Below are positions 38,872 through 51,379 of a stretch of 64,000 nt of DNA, piece by piece (position 1 is the first letter of the stretch; each line of letters opens with the position of its first letter). The notes under the pieces are model-generated. The model was given only the letters and a program-made list of their open reading frames with translations, was not told the DNA's origin and searched no databases. The stretch is from Tetmemena sp. SeJ-2015 (lineage: Eukaryota; Ciliophora; Spirotrichea; Sporadotrichida; Oxytrichidae), in NCBI GenBank assembly GCA_027382625.1, contig JAJKFJ010021028.1, positions 41,552 through 105,551 on the forward strand, read 5' to 3'. Both the position numbers and the translations under genes were made by a program.

Positions 38872-40062
38872 GCTAGCACTAGTTGCTCTGATTCAAAGTT
38901 TAAATATAGTATAGAATTATGATTCTAACATTACCTTGCTATCTCGCTCTGCTACTATTCTCTGTGTTATTGGTATTCTAATTTTGGACATCTAAAATTT
39001 AAACTTGTGGAAAATTAGTAACAATCTTCAACTTTTCTAGTAACAGAACTGCTTCCAGTGCCTGCAGTTGTTTTGACAATGCCACCTGTGAAGTTGTTAT
39101 GAAGCAGGTTCCCTGTTCTTTGATTATAAGCAAGACCACTATTCCCCTCAATATCAGAGATGAGATTCTTTGTTGAGAGAGGATAAAGAAAGTTCACAAT
39201 ACAAAACAGAATAATTAAATGGATGATGCATCCCAAGTCCAACCATACTATCCTAGACTTAGAGTCCATACCCTGACCCTGAGGTATTTATTCTGGCATT
39301 AGATCCAGCTACTTTATCCTGAGTAAAGCTTCCTTTTGTAGTCCCCAAGTTATTCAAAGCTGAGGAGTTAGTATGGACTGCTGTCATCACTCGCTCTTTC
39401 GATCTTGACTTGTCCTTTATGATGAATTAGTTCTGCTGCTATCTAAAGTAAGAAGATAAGTTTGCTGTGATTTGAAAGAAAGGAAATATGAACTTACCTT
39501 CTAGCACTATTAGAGCCTAGACAAAAAAGTTCTTAAGCTTTTTGAAAATTGTGTGAGAAAGTTGTGTTCAATTGAGCAGTAGTCGTCCATCTAGCCCCTC
39601 TAGGAGCTCCAATATAAGTATATAAAAAAGTACTAAGCATTAAATATGATGACTGTTTGAGGAGGGACGATTAAAAGAGTTGTTGGAATAGTGATGAGTC
39701 GGTATGTTAGAATCAGGAGTTTAGTTTTGCCCCATGAACACATAAGATCCCGCAGGCATACCTCCTGAGTTCACTACATTGTAGGGATAAGTATAAAAGA
39801 CAAATAAACTGAAATAAACTGCCAGTAAAAACATGCAATTGAGAGCATACAAGTTTTGAAAATTACTTTTTGGCAAAAATTTGAAATTCTGAATTATGAG
39901 TTTATTTACAAACTTTTTTAGCATTGACATTTGAGGTTTAGGGTCGATGCTGCATTTATAAAGCGTTTTGGTACTGCAAGTGGTCATTAAAACAAAATCT
40001 ATGATAATATGGTCAAACTTCATTTCGTTCGAAGAGAGAGGCTTCGATTGGTAAAAGTTCAT
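38868..40062 (-). CDS. Unknown N/S/Q-rich protein lying inside the split kinase locus
   Basis: Likely start at 40062 (MNFYQSKPLSSNEMK). Coding-like pieces: YPYNVVNSGGMPAGSYVFMG, IPTHHYSNNSFNRPSSNSH, GAPRGARWTTTAQLNTTFSH, VMTAVHTNSSALNNLGTTKG, LAYNQRTGNLLHNNFTGG and RKVEDCYQFSTSLNF. The frame can be followed to a TGA that overlaps the kinase ATG by ATGA at 38868-38871. Glycine/Asn-rich low complexity with no domain. IES-like breaks near 39790-40010, 39480-39560 and 39190-39250. Lies wholly between the two halves of the kinase gene. Confidence 0.5.
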
Positions 40063-40243
40063 ATTTATATTTATTCAAATTTAAATTTTGAAACCTAGTC
40101 AAAAACCTTAGAGCTCATGAATTTCGCAAAATAATTTTGACCTAATGATTAATAATATGAATACAAATTTTATGCCACCTTAAGTTATTTCTTAACTTAT
40201 CCTTTTTTTTATTTTTTTTTTTTTTTTTTAATTAAAAGGTTTA

Positions 40244-41592
40244 TCATTGAACACTCCTTTTGAGTATACTCGCCTCATATTCTTTGTTAGTAACTCCCTT
40301 ATTTAAGAATAATTAGCCTTCACCATATCTGAGAGTGTGACCCTTGAAATGCTTCTTTCTCACATAATTGCAGTTAGCGATCATATCCTTGGTCTTGTTC
40401 TAAATTTAAAATCTAATAGAAGTGAAGTATATTTAAAATTCTAAATACGCTAGAAGTCACTCTTATGCCTCTCTTCTTCATTGGGATCTAACAATTCCCC
40501 AAACGGATTCTTTTTCTTCAAGCCTATTACATCAATGGTTTTCTTGCGACCCTCTTAATCATACTCCCAACCTAAATAGGATTCTGGCTCTTCCTTTTTG
40601 CTTCTGTAAGAAAATATTAGCTAGTCCACTGCTGATTCATTTGCAGCTGTGTTTTCATTTTGCTACTGATCAGCCAAATTATAAGAGCTAGTGTTAATTT
40701 ATTTAGTGCCATTAAGAAAAATTTCGTAAACTCTAATTTTAATTATAAATTATTTTTTTATTAAGGCTTCTGTTCAAAGTTTGATTCTTCTGATTGTAGC
40801 TTGTGTAGGATGCAAGAAGAGGCAATTTATCTGCATTTGTAGAAAATTTCATAGAACCTCTCAAATTTTATAGAGAAACTACCTTTTTCAGAACCTTTGA
40901 CGTTTAAGATTTTCTAGACTCATTCAGTAAATCGTTCACATGAGGAATTCCACTTCCTAGATTGTTTTAATCAATAGCTTAAATTATAAGTTCCCTTTAC
41001 TATAAGAAATAAATTGCAATCAATTCGAGGAGATGGAACAAACGGAGAATTTTTTCCCTGTTCAAGTGCTTTTGATCCAGTATTTCCCAAATCATTGATA
41101 AGTTTGATAAGAGATTCATCATTCTTGGCTCTTTAGCTGGTTGGACTTTAATCCACTCTATCGTTGAGTGAAAGCATGTCAGCATGATTATTGACTTCAA
41201 TCTATTTTTTAACTACAGAATCTTGATAAGACACTCCATAATTCACAGAAGATTATCTCCGAAAAGTCTCTTCATTTGTAGGTTTCTTGTTCATTAAAAG
41301 CTTTGAAGACGTTTAATACAAGCTTGAGGCACTCGCATTACAAATATGTGTAAGTAAGTTAAAAAATTAAGACATTCTTTTAGAGTCCATGCTTTTCCCT
41401 GATTTCTTTAGAAAATCTTGCGAGAGAGATATTCAAAGACCTCTCTGGATGCTTGCTATTCTTTTAAATCTACTCTTGCTCCTTCACGAAAAGAGTCTTG
41501 CCGTATTTATCCTATAAGCAGCCTACACCAAATTTTATGAAACTTATTTACTTACTTTGACAGTAAATAAATGATGAATGCGATATAGTCAT
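40244..41592 (-). CDS. Unknown protein inside the split kinase locus
   Basis: ATG at 41592 (MTISHSSFIYCQSKQISFIK), then CLQDKYGKTLFVKEQEQIQK, SLARFSKEIREKHGLQ, MNKKPTNEETFRRQSSVNYG, LIKLINDLGNTGSKALEQG, and a conserved-looking C-terminus: KKTIDVIGLKKKNPFGELLD, HFKGHTLRYGEGQLFLNKG, KEYEASILKRSVQ, TGA 40244-40246. An IES with pointer TTTAGAA (40398-40404/40439-40445) is needed to join QRIQNKTKDMIANCNYV. The start lies 8 bp from the kinase pointer at 41601, so the two genes are almost contiguous. No family recognised. Confidence 0.65.
40398..40445. other. IES with 7-bp pointer TTTAGAA
   Basis: TTCTAAA on plus at 40398-40404 and 40439-40445; removal restores DFQRIQNKTKDMIANC in frame. Confidence 0.82.
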
Positions 41593-41600
41593 TATAAATG

Positions 41601-42271
41601 AAGATTTTCTGCGGCACTCCTTCCTACATGGCTCCCGAAATAGTACAGAAGAAGGAATACGATGGCAGACAAGTGGATATGTGGGCCTTGGGAGTGTTGC
41701 TTTTTGCAATGCTTACTGGCACTTTCCCCTTTAGAGGGATATCTGAGCAAGATCTTTACTATAAGATCTAAAGAGGGTAGTTCAAGGTACCTGATACAGT
41801 TTCATTGGAAGCCAGAAGGATCATACAAAAACTTCTTGAGGTTGACTCAAGAAGGAGAATGACGGCGAGGGAACTTGTTAAAGAGCCTTGGGTGAGATGC
41901 AACGATTTACCTTTGACAGTTTTTGAAAATGCAGCTTCTTACTAAAGTTAAAATTTGAGATGAGCACTATCTTATTTTAAGAGATAAAGTAGAGGATGTG
42001 CAAATTCGGCTAATAGAGCTTCATCATTGGAGGTTAGAACAAGCAGCTTTGATAAAGACAACTTTTCAGGTTGTCATAGTCAAGCTATTCAATTCTTGGT
42101 AAGTCCTTAAGATAAACTAGTCAAGCTTTCTTAACTCAAACTATGTAGAAATAAATGGGCTACTCAGGTAGAGAGATAGAAGAGAGCTTGAAGGGTCAAG
42201 ATACTAATGGTATATACCAACACTATAAGCAACACATTGATAAGTAGCTGAATTTCAGCTCATAAAGATGA
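41601..42271 (+). CDS. CAMK/SNF1-like protein kinase, 3' half (activation segment and C-lobe)
   Basis: Continues the kinase begun at 38871 on the other strand. Activation segment and APE motif [20 protein letters not shown], then [59 protein letters not shown] and [14 protein letters not shown]-rich regulatory tail follows ([37 protein letters not shown]) ending at TGA 42269-42271, with one or two IES-like breaks near 41950-41995 and 42105-42130. No ATG is needed here because the start is in the inverted half. AMPK/MARK-like features are suggestive only. Confidence 0.9.
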
Positions 42272-42310
42272 TTAAGCTCCGAAATGTGAACACTACTAGT
42301 TTTTGTTTAC

Positions 42311-42850
42311 TCATAAGTGAAGAATCAATCGTATTTATAAAGATAGACTAAGAAAATCTTCGAGAAATCTGATATGCTTAAGGAACTATAATTATTTTCT
42401 ATCTGGTTATAAAAATTTGCATTAAATTTATCTCAAGTCAAGGCTTATTTTCTCAAGATGAATAGTATCGTAAAGTCTCTCCATAGATCCTCGAGGCTTT
42501 TATCTATAAGCAGGCACAATTTCTTTTGTCTTTTCTCTTTCTCTTAATTTTAAAGGATCTCCAGTATCTAGAATTTCGTTTGGAACCGTATCAAGCAGAG
42601 ATTTATTCCACTCTTCAACTTCCTATAGATAAAGTATTTTAAAATAGCTTTGCAATTGACGATAGTGCATCTTATGGGTATTACCTTAATTCTTGCAGAT
42701 TCAAATTTATGAGATATTCTCAGCGATTCATCGCCTAAGAATTTACTTCCAAAGTGTTTTTGCTCTGCTACTTCTAGACGCTTGGAATAATCGTCTCCTT
42801 TCTCATACGGCTTTTTAGCAACCTTTATTATGAGTGAAATAGGAATAGAT
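42311..42850 (-). CDS. Small unknown charged protein
   Basis: Pieces KVAKKPYEKGDDYSKRLEVA, EQKHFGSKFLGDESLRISHK and FESARIK join across a 62-bp GT-AG intron (42623-42684) to EVEEWNKSLLDTVPNEILD, LREREKTKEIVPAYRQKPRG and SMERLYDTIHLEKISL. The frame ends at TGA 42311-42313, convergent with the kinase. No ATG in the visible 5' segment, so the start is probably in another MDS near 42850-42950. No domain recognised. Confidence 0.6.
42623..42684 (-). other. 62-bp GT-AG spliceosomal intron
   Basis: GTAATACCC...CTATAG on minus; its ends carry no pointer-like repeat, and splicing joins SARIK to EVEEW in frame. A useful contrast to the IESs. Confidence 0.75.
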
Positions 42851-43908
42851 GAAAAAGGAATTCAAAAACAATCATAAGTAACAGAAGTAGACTACATTTT
42901 TCTAATTACAAGAGGAATTATGAATGAAGATGCGTGTTTTAATAAAAAATAGTTTAGAAAGAATGCGGATTATAGCCAGTTTATGTCTTTAGAAATTACA
43001 TTTGCAATGATGAAAGTTGAGAGATATTATAAGTGATATTATCTTAAATATCCATCTCTCTGTCTAAAACATGTATCATTAATGAACAGTTTTATTCTTA
43101 CATTATTTGATTAGGAAGAATTTGTTACTTTGATGAGCATAATTTTACAATGAATGCTCAAAGTGAATTTTTTAGACATGGAGATCTGGCTTTAGTTTTC
43201 ATTGGTTTTCCATTTATTTAATTAATTTAATTTATTTACTTGCTCATTTAAACTCCAGCCTGTAATTAAAATTCTGTTACTTTTGATTATTTTTGAATTT
43301 CTTTATCATCTATTCCTATTTCACTAATATTTAAGAAAGCATCTATATTTCTTACTCTATCAATAAAATGCATGATCCTCTTCTTGTACTTCTAAATCAT
43401 TTCTTCTCTCTACTCTAAAAATAAGACTTAAATAAAAGACTAAGAAGTTTAAATCTCCTACCATTATAATTGTTGAGCCACTTCTCCCTCTTATCTTGCT
43501 CTCTATCTTAGTCAATTTTTTCCTTGGATTTTCTTCTCAAATTAGAATATGTTTATCATCTCTCCTTAAAAATATTTCTTTAGTGCGAAACAATTTTGAC
43601 TTCTCCTTCCTCTTTATTTATATGTTTACTTCAATTTATTTAGAACATTTATCTTGAATTAGCCCAGAATAATGAATAATCTAAAGTTTTGAATGGAAAA
43701 ATTAACTCATACCTCTGATCCAGGCTAATATGATAATTTCTTTTTGAAAATAGAATGTTCTGGTTAAACCTTTGAGAGTAGAGTAAATATCGAGCTTGAT
43801 AAAGAGTAAGTCTTTCTAGTAATTTTGTCTCATTTATTTTGTTTATAGAGGAATACATTTCTAATTCGAAGGAAATGAGGAAACATAACTGTCTTTGAAC
43901 TTTAGGCA
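42851..43908 (-). other. AT-rich stretch with weak minus-strand coding signal
   Basis: Mostly spacer. Around 43160-43620 minus-strand frames contain charged, helical text (KIDQDREQDKREKWLNNYNG; REEMIQKYKKRIMHFIDRV) that may be a small coiled-coil gene or separate MDSs, but I cannot define ends. An 86-codon frame at 43649-43909 has no recognisable features and may be chance. Confidence 0.3.
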
Positions 43909-44541
43909 TGTGAACTTGATAGCTTCAAGCAAGGACCCACAGCTTTGCTAATAACCTTGCATCTTAGTCAAATTTAGTATGGTAAGATTATAAAGAAATA
44001 AGGCATTAAAATTATAGAATGCAGAACTTAGAAAAGAACTTGGCTTTCAAAGTTTAATAAATGAGTAAGAGGAGGAGGAGGCTACTTTAATTCTTAGCAT
44101 AGATTTAACTGAGCCTGGGTCTTAATAAAAAAGTTGTAAGACATCATCTTTGATTATGCTTTTTCAGTGAGTCCTTTGTTTAAAGAGTTGAGTACTTTCT
44201 TTAACAGGCATTAGGATGAGGAAGAAGAGAGAAGTCTAAAGCTCAGAAAACTTTAAAATAGTCTCACAAACGACGATTAAGAAGAAATGTTGATTGACGA
44301 AGAGGCTCTGCTTTACCTTGAATCACAGATTGAGTTCATTGATAATTCAGCTCTATACACTCATTAGGAGGATTACATTTTATAATTGCAAAATTAAGCT
44401 TTCAAAAAGGATGAAGGAGTTATGAATATCGGCCAAGATGAAGAGGAAATTTATGAAAACACATATTCCTACTACCAAGAGCAACTGCAAGATAAGTATG
44501 AAAAAGAAGGGAGATTCTAAGATATAGAGGAAGATTCATGA
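43909..44541 (+). CDS. Small acidic protein of unknown function
   Basis: Plus-strand pieces CELDSFKQGPTALLITLHLS, AELRKELGFQSLINEQEEEE, LILSIDLTEPGS, IIFDYAFSVSPLFKELSTFF, MLIDEEALLYLESQIEFIDN and YENTYSYYQEQLQDKYEKEG to TGA 44539-44541. Strongly acidic C-terminus. Frame changes near 44030 and in the A-run near 44130 are not explained by a clear pointer pair. Start uncertain. Confidence 0.5.
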
Positions 44542-44657
44542 AAAGCTTTTGTGAAGAATTTAAGAGTGAAGCTTAATTAAAGCAATATTTCATTCAAAGC
44601 TTGTTAATTAATTCATTATAATTAAGCTTGACTATAATTTCTATTTAAATTGTAAAA

Positions 44658-47600
44658 ATGTCTGAATAGGACGAATCAAATACAACATCAAGCCAATAGA
44701 AAAAGCTGGCGTTAAAATATTTTTACACTACTGAGGAGCTTTGTCAAATATAGCAATCAGGATAGGGAATATAAAAGGTCGAGGCTTTATCAAATCAAGG
44801 AGATGTCTACTATTTTACCACAAAAGATGAAAGGGGCTAGAGAAATATATCTTACCTTTAGCTTCCAGGTAGCAAGGGCACCACTATATCAGAGAAAGAA
44901 CAGAAAGCAATAAATGATAGCATTGATTTATATTTAAGCTTTAAAAGAATTTAAGACTAAAGATAAAATTATCGCATATTATCCTAATCAAGAACTTATC
45001 TTGACGAGATCTCCTCATGAAATCGTTTAGGTAAATATTAAAACGGGAGAGACTTTAAAATTCTAGCAGAAAGATGTAAAGTTTTCCCTCTATGTACCAT
45101 TAATGAGGGCAACACTATTCATCAGTCTGAATAAGCAAATCAATGTACTTATTCATGAAAGTAGACAATTTCTTCCTCCTTCTACTCTGCTCAAGATTCT
45201 ATAACCTTACTCTGAAATATCTAAGTGCGACTACTTCACGGATGAAAATAACGATGATATTTTTTATTTTGCATTCAATATATTTTTTCTGTTGATGTAT
45301 TCATAATGCTGGCCTGTTACCATAAGTAGAATCACGAATGGAACTTGCTTCTCATTACCATTATTGAAGTATCTTCACCTCAAGTAAATGCGAATAATCC
45401 ACGCTTTTAGTTTAAACTTCTAGATACTGTTCCTCAGGATTTCATCCATCCTTAGAAACGGAACAATCCTCAAAAGTTCAAAGCTAATTCTCAATAGGAA
45501 TAAATATCATCTAGTTATTAAACCATGCATAGAAGATTATTCCAAGTGAATCAGATTAGATTAGTGGAGCACTCAGAGATCGTCATTGTTCTCTATAATG
45601 GATGTAAAATCAAGAAAATAGGACTTAATAAACAAGGTACTCAATAGGATTTGAATCATCATATTTAAAAAAAAATTATTTTTGTGGATACTTTTAGGAG
45701 ACAAGAAATGAGAGCAAAGCATTAAATGCACAATCTATTCTAAATAAGCAGCATGGTACTCTTATAAAACAAAAGAGATCTTCTGCTTCAGGATAAAGCA
45801 GGAAATGTAAGACATCTTAAGACTTCAAAAGGGAAAACTAAGAAACAGAAGATTAATTTTATTACTATTCAACCTTTTCTTTAGCAAAGCGTAGACAAGT
45901 GAATCTAAAGATCATGTTGTGGCTTTTAGCGACAACATTTTTATAATCCATTAAAAGCCAGATGCAAAGACTATGATTAGTGTCTAGGCAATAATTAAGC
46001 TGAGAACTGAGAAATTGCTAGAGTACCTTCTAGATAAAAAGAATCAGGTTTAACTTGCTTAGAAGATCAGTAAGTTTTATTTCAAATTTACTTGACTCAA
46101 TTTTAACTTCCCCCTTTGTAGTTAGAAAGCTAGGAGGAGACAATTCTTATCTTGCACTACACAGATTGGAGAAATCTAACTACGAAGATCAGAGCATACT
46201 AACAGAATTCCTAAATCGATAATTCGATAGTCCTGATATATTAAAACGTATCCTTTACGAAAAGAAAGTAGGCTCTCTTTAGTCTATTGAAGCTATAATG
46301 AGAAGGATGATTCAGATTTTAAGTTAGAAAATTTAATCTGGTGATTCAACTTCGAGGAAAACAGATCTTATAAGAGATTTAGAGTAAATTCTCTTTAGAT
46401 AAAAAAGAGTTAATCTCATTAAGACTTTAGCCAGCAGTTTAAGACTATAAAATGTTCAAGAGCTGATCTTTAAAAAGGATTTTGAAACTTTTATACATGA
46501 AGTTGTTTCAAACTTTGAGGACAAGAATTAGATTTACTCTTAGATTTTTAAATCACTAGAGTATGACATATTAATTTTAAGCATGAAGTGATCCAAAACT
46601 ATGAGTAAATTATGAAAAAACTCCCACTACATTTGCTCGATACAAATTTCTTCATGGATTATTTGGCACCTGGGAAACTCGCACTATAATTTCTTTAGCC
46701 TATACCCTCTTCCTCAGATGATTAAAGCAGCAATCATATTAGTTCAAATCTTGTAAATTTCTGGAAAAGATTTAGGATGACCAACCCTGAAAGATTTAGC
46801 TTATATTGGTAGAACAGTGAGATGTTTGTTTAGATGGCTGTAGATTTAATTTATGTGCACAAGCAACCAGCAAAAGCTGTAAAAATTCTTTAGGAGGCTA
46901 TTCAGAAAAGATCATTATTTTCTGCAACCGAACCTCAAGCTCTTAATAAGCTTACTAGACTAGCAATTCAGGCAGTTGATGCTTCGTTTATAGGCAAAGA
47001 AAACATTGAGAAAATACACTCTGATTATGAGAAGAGAGTTGGATGCCTGTTAGGACTCGAGCTTTCTTTAAACGAATCATTGAAGAGAATTGAGGTAAGG
47101 AATATATCTGTTATTCAAATAATTTTAGGGATACTTTTCATATGCCAAATGGATATTTATGATAGATAAAATTATTTTAGCACATATAAAATGAGATAAT
47201 TATGATCTCTCCAAGTAGCTATAAAAATTACCTGAAAGATCTCAAGTTTTATCTCACTGAACTGATTGGAATAGATAGCAGCCCTTTTCTACATAAGCTT
47301 TTGGAATGGCACGGGGATAATTCTATCCTTTCCTTGTAAGAATTCTCATATTCTAAATTTAACTTAACTATATAGAGAGATGAAGATTTAGTTTAGCTTG
47401 TCTTAGACATTATATATGAGAAGATGGACACTTAACATAGCTCTTAAGTTCATATATACATCTAGAAGCTTAAGAATCTAACTTAATTCAAGAACTAAAA
47501 GGCCTTAATCTCAATCCTACAGAGAGATTATGAGCTTCAAACAGCAATCTTAGCTCATTATGAAATGCAGATTAGCTATCGAGATCTCCTCAGCTTTCAT

Positions 47601-49863
47601 AATGATTCAAAAACCCAAAGGAGTCTAACCTCGAAATTGTAAAGCACTATAGTAGAGATAATAGAGAAAACGATCAAGAAATCTAAAGGAGTGAAGGAAC
47701 AAGTCATGCAATTTGGTAGACAAAAGACAACTGGTTAAATCGATTAGAAGTGGCTAAATTTGCTTTAAAACCTAATTCAACTAAGAGACACTCTTGGTTA
47801 CAGTCAAGACTAAATTGATATATACGCCCTCTTCCTAAAGAAGTTACTAGATAGTAAAATTACTGCAAGTATAGAGCAGCTAATTAAGAGTGGGTAGATC
47901 CCGATAGAGTAGATTTAATTCTCAGTTTTGAGATATCTTCAGGAGTAGTATAACTTATGTTCAAATGATGGGAACAGCCTCTATCAACTTCTCTAGAATA
48001 ATCAGTAGTTCATAAGTATTTTGATTGAGCATGACAAGACTGGAAAATATTTGCAAGAGCTTCAAGATGAAGATAGGTTATTAGATGCTACCCATTTCTT
48101 GAAAAGCCATGGTCTTTTAGTCGGCTAGATCTAAATGAGTCAGTTGAGATAGGATTTTAAGTCGAAAAAAGTTTTAGAAAGAGTACTTCAAGTTCATGGG
48201 TTTGAAGAATATCCAAGGGATTATTACCATCAATCTTTAATTAAAATTAATTATGAGCTCTTATGCCAGCTTTAATATCAGCTCGACCCTTCTTAAGAGA
48301 GCTAAGAAAGAGTAATATCCAAAGTATTGCTGCATCTCGATAGGTTAAGATACTTTGAACATGCAAGTCATGCTCCAGATTTCCTAAACTAGATGATTTA
48401 TGAAACTGTTCTACTCAAAGATTCTTATTTATATTTGTAAAAGATATCAGGCAGGAGAATTTCTCGGAGTTAGAAAGCATCATAATGAAATTTTTACGCT
48501 TGCAAGAGGGAATAGAATCTTGGTAAATAAAGAAAGATATCATTCAATATCTGATGGGCCATATGAGTAAAGTCTCAGATTATTACTATGAAGTGTGCGA
48601 AATCTATGTGAGAACTTTAAAAGCAAAAGCAAGTTAAAGCTTGATAGAGTAATTAAAATGCGCTCTAAAGATTGGAATGAATTAGAAAGCCAAGTTTATT
48701 GTACAAAAAATATATAAAGCACATAAAGAGGAATTAGAAGATTAGAGGTATGAAAGACAAGATTTGCCTTTTATAGCAGTACTAAGATCTTGTAATAACG
48801 AGATTTCTTACAGAGAGATGAAGTAGCTAAGTAAAATTTTAAACACAAGTGAAAGAGTAAATGTAAGAGTGAAGGCTTGCAAGGATCTTGAATAAGATCA
48901 ATTCGTTCAAATGCTTTTGGATGATGATTTCTTCATATTAAAAGAGTTCCATGTAGAAGTAAAGTCAATAAGATTCTCGGCAATAACTGAATCCTGAATA
49001 GAGCTTAGGCTAATAGGAAGATCTTGAAGAAAACAATTTCTAGTATCTCATCAAAAATTAGAATGATGAGGAGGCACTTTAGAATATAACTCTTTTAAAG
49101 TTTTTCATATTTTAATATCATAGATCTTAATTACAGAACCTGGGATGATAAATTCAACTATGAGATGTTCTTAAAAGATTTTAGAAGGACTAGAGTGACT
49201 AGTATCCCATCGTAAATAAGGAAAATACTCATTTAAACTACACTTGATTAGACCTTGAGTGAATAAGTTACATACCAATAGCTCGATAATTGCTTTGAGA
49301 ATTTTGAAAATTCCCAATCAATTGCCTTACTGATTTTAAAAGATTTAGCTGAGACTGGAGGTCTATCTAATGAAGATCACATAGAGTGTTTAATTCAAAA
49401 GTATGATTTTGGGAAATCACAAGACGAAGCGTCAACAACAGACTTAATTTATGCTATTGGCAAAGAGATAAATGATGCGAATTTGATTTGCTCATTAGAG
49501 AAACTAGAATCATTCGATGATGAAGTAGCATCGAGATATCATAGTTTTTATTTTACAAAAATATTCTTATTTAATCAAACAGCTTTTTCGGTATCCTTCT
49601 ATATGAAAAGGCTCTAGTTATTATTGGATTACTATTGGTCTTTATAGAATCTGTCAATAGAGAACATAAACGAGATCCTTTATTCTGTAATTGACAAAGA
49701 AACAATAGATGACTTAATAGATAACAAATTTTTAATTAAACATTTTTTTTACAAAGAACTGATATAATCCATTAACCAAAAGTTTAAAACTCAGGTTTTG
49801 AGTTTAGATGCAAACGAGAAAGTTTTTAGTGAAGAGCTTTTGGACAGAATCCTCGTTTAGTGA
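44658..49863 (+). CDS. Very large predicted helical-repeat protein, family not established
   Basis: ATG at 44658 (MSEQDESNTTSSQQKKLALK), TGA at 49861-49863; roughly 1,600 codons after removing IESs. The N-terminal third is beta-strand-like (VKFSLYVPLMRATLFISLN; LVEHSEIVIVLYNGCKIKKI). From about 45900 it is almost wholly alpha-helical (MAVDLIYVHKQPAKAVKILQ; LTRLAIQAVDASFIGKENI; ALFLKKLLDSKITASIEQLI; VLERVLQVHGFEEYPRDYY; FENSQSIALLILKDLAETGG). A beta-propeller followed by a long solenoid would fit a scaffold nucleoporin such as Nup155/Nup170, but I see no diagnostic motif and treat this as a guess. IESs or introns interrupt it near 45260-45380, 45640-45720, 46070-46120, 47095-47190 and 49085-49140. 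Confidence 0.55.
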
Positions 49864-49913
49864 AATTAAATTTAAGAAAATATCTAATTAAAAAGCTTCA
49901 AAACAAAAACTGC

Positions 49914-51257
49914 TCAATCCTAATATTTACAAACCTCATCAAACCTGACTTTGATTTTTCTCCCTTCTCTTCCGTCCAATTTTACTAGCATTTATTTATT
50001 AGATAAGTCTACTTCCCTCACTACCCCAATCTGATTATCTTTTAATATCATTACTATTCCTCCTTCGCTAGGTAGAACTTTTGAGAGCTCACTTTCTCGA
50101 AGTATCATGTCATCCTTATCTTAGTTTTGTATTCTCACCCTTATATGGTCAGCCCTGTCAGCATCTCTCACCTCAGCTTTATTTCCATGGAACTTAGAAT
50201 CGGGCTTTTTAATTTTAACGATTAAATGCCTCCTGACCCACTCTGGTTTTTATGATACCTCCTTCTTCTACTACTCCTACTATTTACTTTCACTGACTTA
50301 GATTGGTTTTGATTGATGCTTAATTAACTTATCAAGGACTGATGACTTTTAAGCAGCTTGCTTTTGCAAAAACTTCAACTCATCCTTTTCTTCGTCATTT
50401 TAAGCTTCTCTCAAAGCTGCGCTTCTTTTCAACAGATTTTACTTTGTCTCTTGATTATTGCCTTTCTCATTTTCTTCTGCTTGTTTTAAAGAATTCAAAT
50501 CTAACTCCACAACTTAAAAATTATGATTAAACCTGCAACTTAATCGGGCTGAGACTTTCCTTCTGAGAAATTTCGATTAATTTCTGTAACAGGGTCTTTA
50601 TCTTAGATTTTCTGGAGCTAGTTTTTAATTTTCTCAGCATTTCTAATGTGCTTCTCAAGCTCCTTCTACTCTCTTTTTCTTTCAGTCTCCCTAGCCATTT
50701 CTCTTCTTTCGGCATCAGTGAGAGTTTATCCCTTCTCAATTGCAGTCTTATCAATCATGCGAATCAGCAACTACTCTTGAGACTTATCTGCAGAGGCTGG
50801 GGTGGCAACCTAAGCTCCAGTCATCCCCGCAGTTGCTTCCTTTATCACTTCGTACATATCAATTATTTATACTGACATAGCAGTCAATTAAATATCTGTC
50901 TCATTTTAAAGATAGGACACAAACTCAGTAAGATTCGCCCACTTGGTTGAGTTCAGATGTGTGTGATGGGGATCTCTTATGTACTCGTTGTAAGCCTTAG
51001 TAGCTGGAATGAATCCACTGAACCCAAATTTATAATATATGGCAATCGTATAATTTGATGCGGAAGATGTCATTGAATTGATTTAGGAACTCTTGAGAGT
51101 AGCGTTCTATGAACTGGTGAGGATTGGAATGGAAGTCCATCATGTTCTTTTGATGAAAAGCTGAGTGCTTGTGCTGTCGAAACGCGTTTTCATCACGACA
51201 CTACTTCTTGCACATTTCGCAATAGTACTTGTGCTTCCCTAGTACGGATGTTTGCAT
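49914..51257 (-). CDS. KIN17-like DNA/RNA-binding zinc-finger protein
   Basis: ATG at 51257 (MQTSVLGKHKYYCEMCKKQC). C2H2 finger YYCEMCKKQCRDENAFRQHK ending HSAFH, followed by HSNPHQFIERYSQEFLN, the KIN17 winged-helix region EYIRDPHHTHLNSTKWANLT with EFVSYLQ, a coiled-coil linker, and a C-terminal KOW-like fold (LSKVLPSEGGIVMIL; GVVREVDLSNK; VKLDGREGRKIKVRFDEVC) to TGA 49914-49916. All three elements match the order of KIN17, a nuclear protein linked to splicing and DNA repair. The usual RSKGLQKLRWYC lead-in is shortened. One or more IESs around 50880-51060 and 50280-50530. Confidence 0.85.
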
Positions 51258-51379
51258 TTTTTAGAATTATTTAATGAAAATTATATCAATAATTAATGTA
51301 TAATTTTATCATTAATCTTCCTGATGAATCGTAATTAAGAAAGTAGGATGAACCTTAATTAACATTTAATGAGTATCTA

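Noticed and set aside
43220..43620. LINE-type endonuclease fragment (minus-strand reading with IIMVGDLN)
   Set aside because: An overlapping frame has a more typical charged coiled-coil composition, and no reverse transcriptase or further endonuclease motif is nearby.
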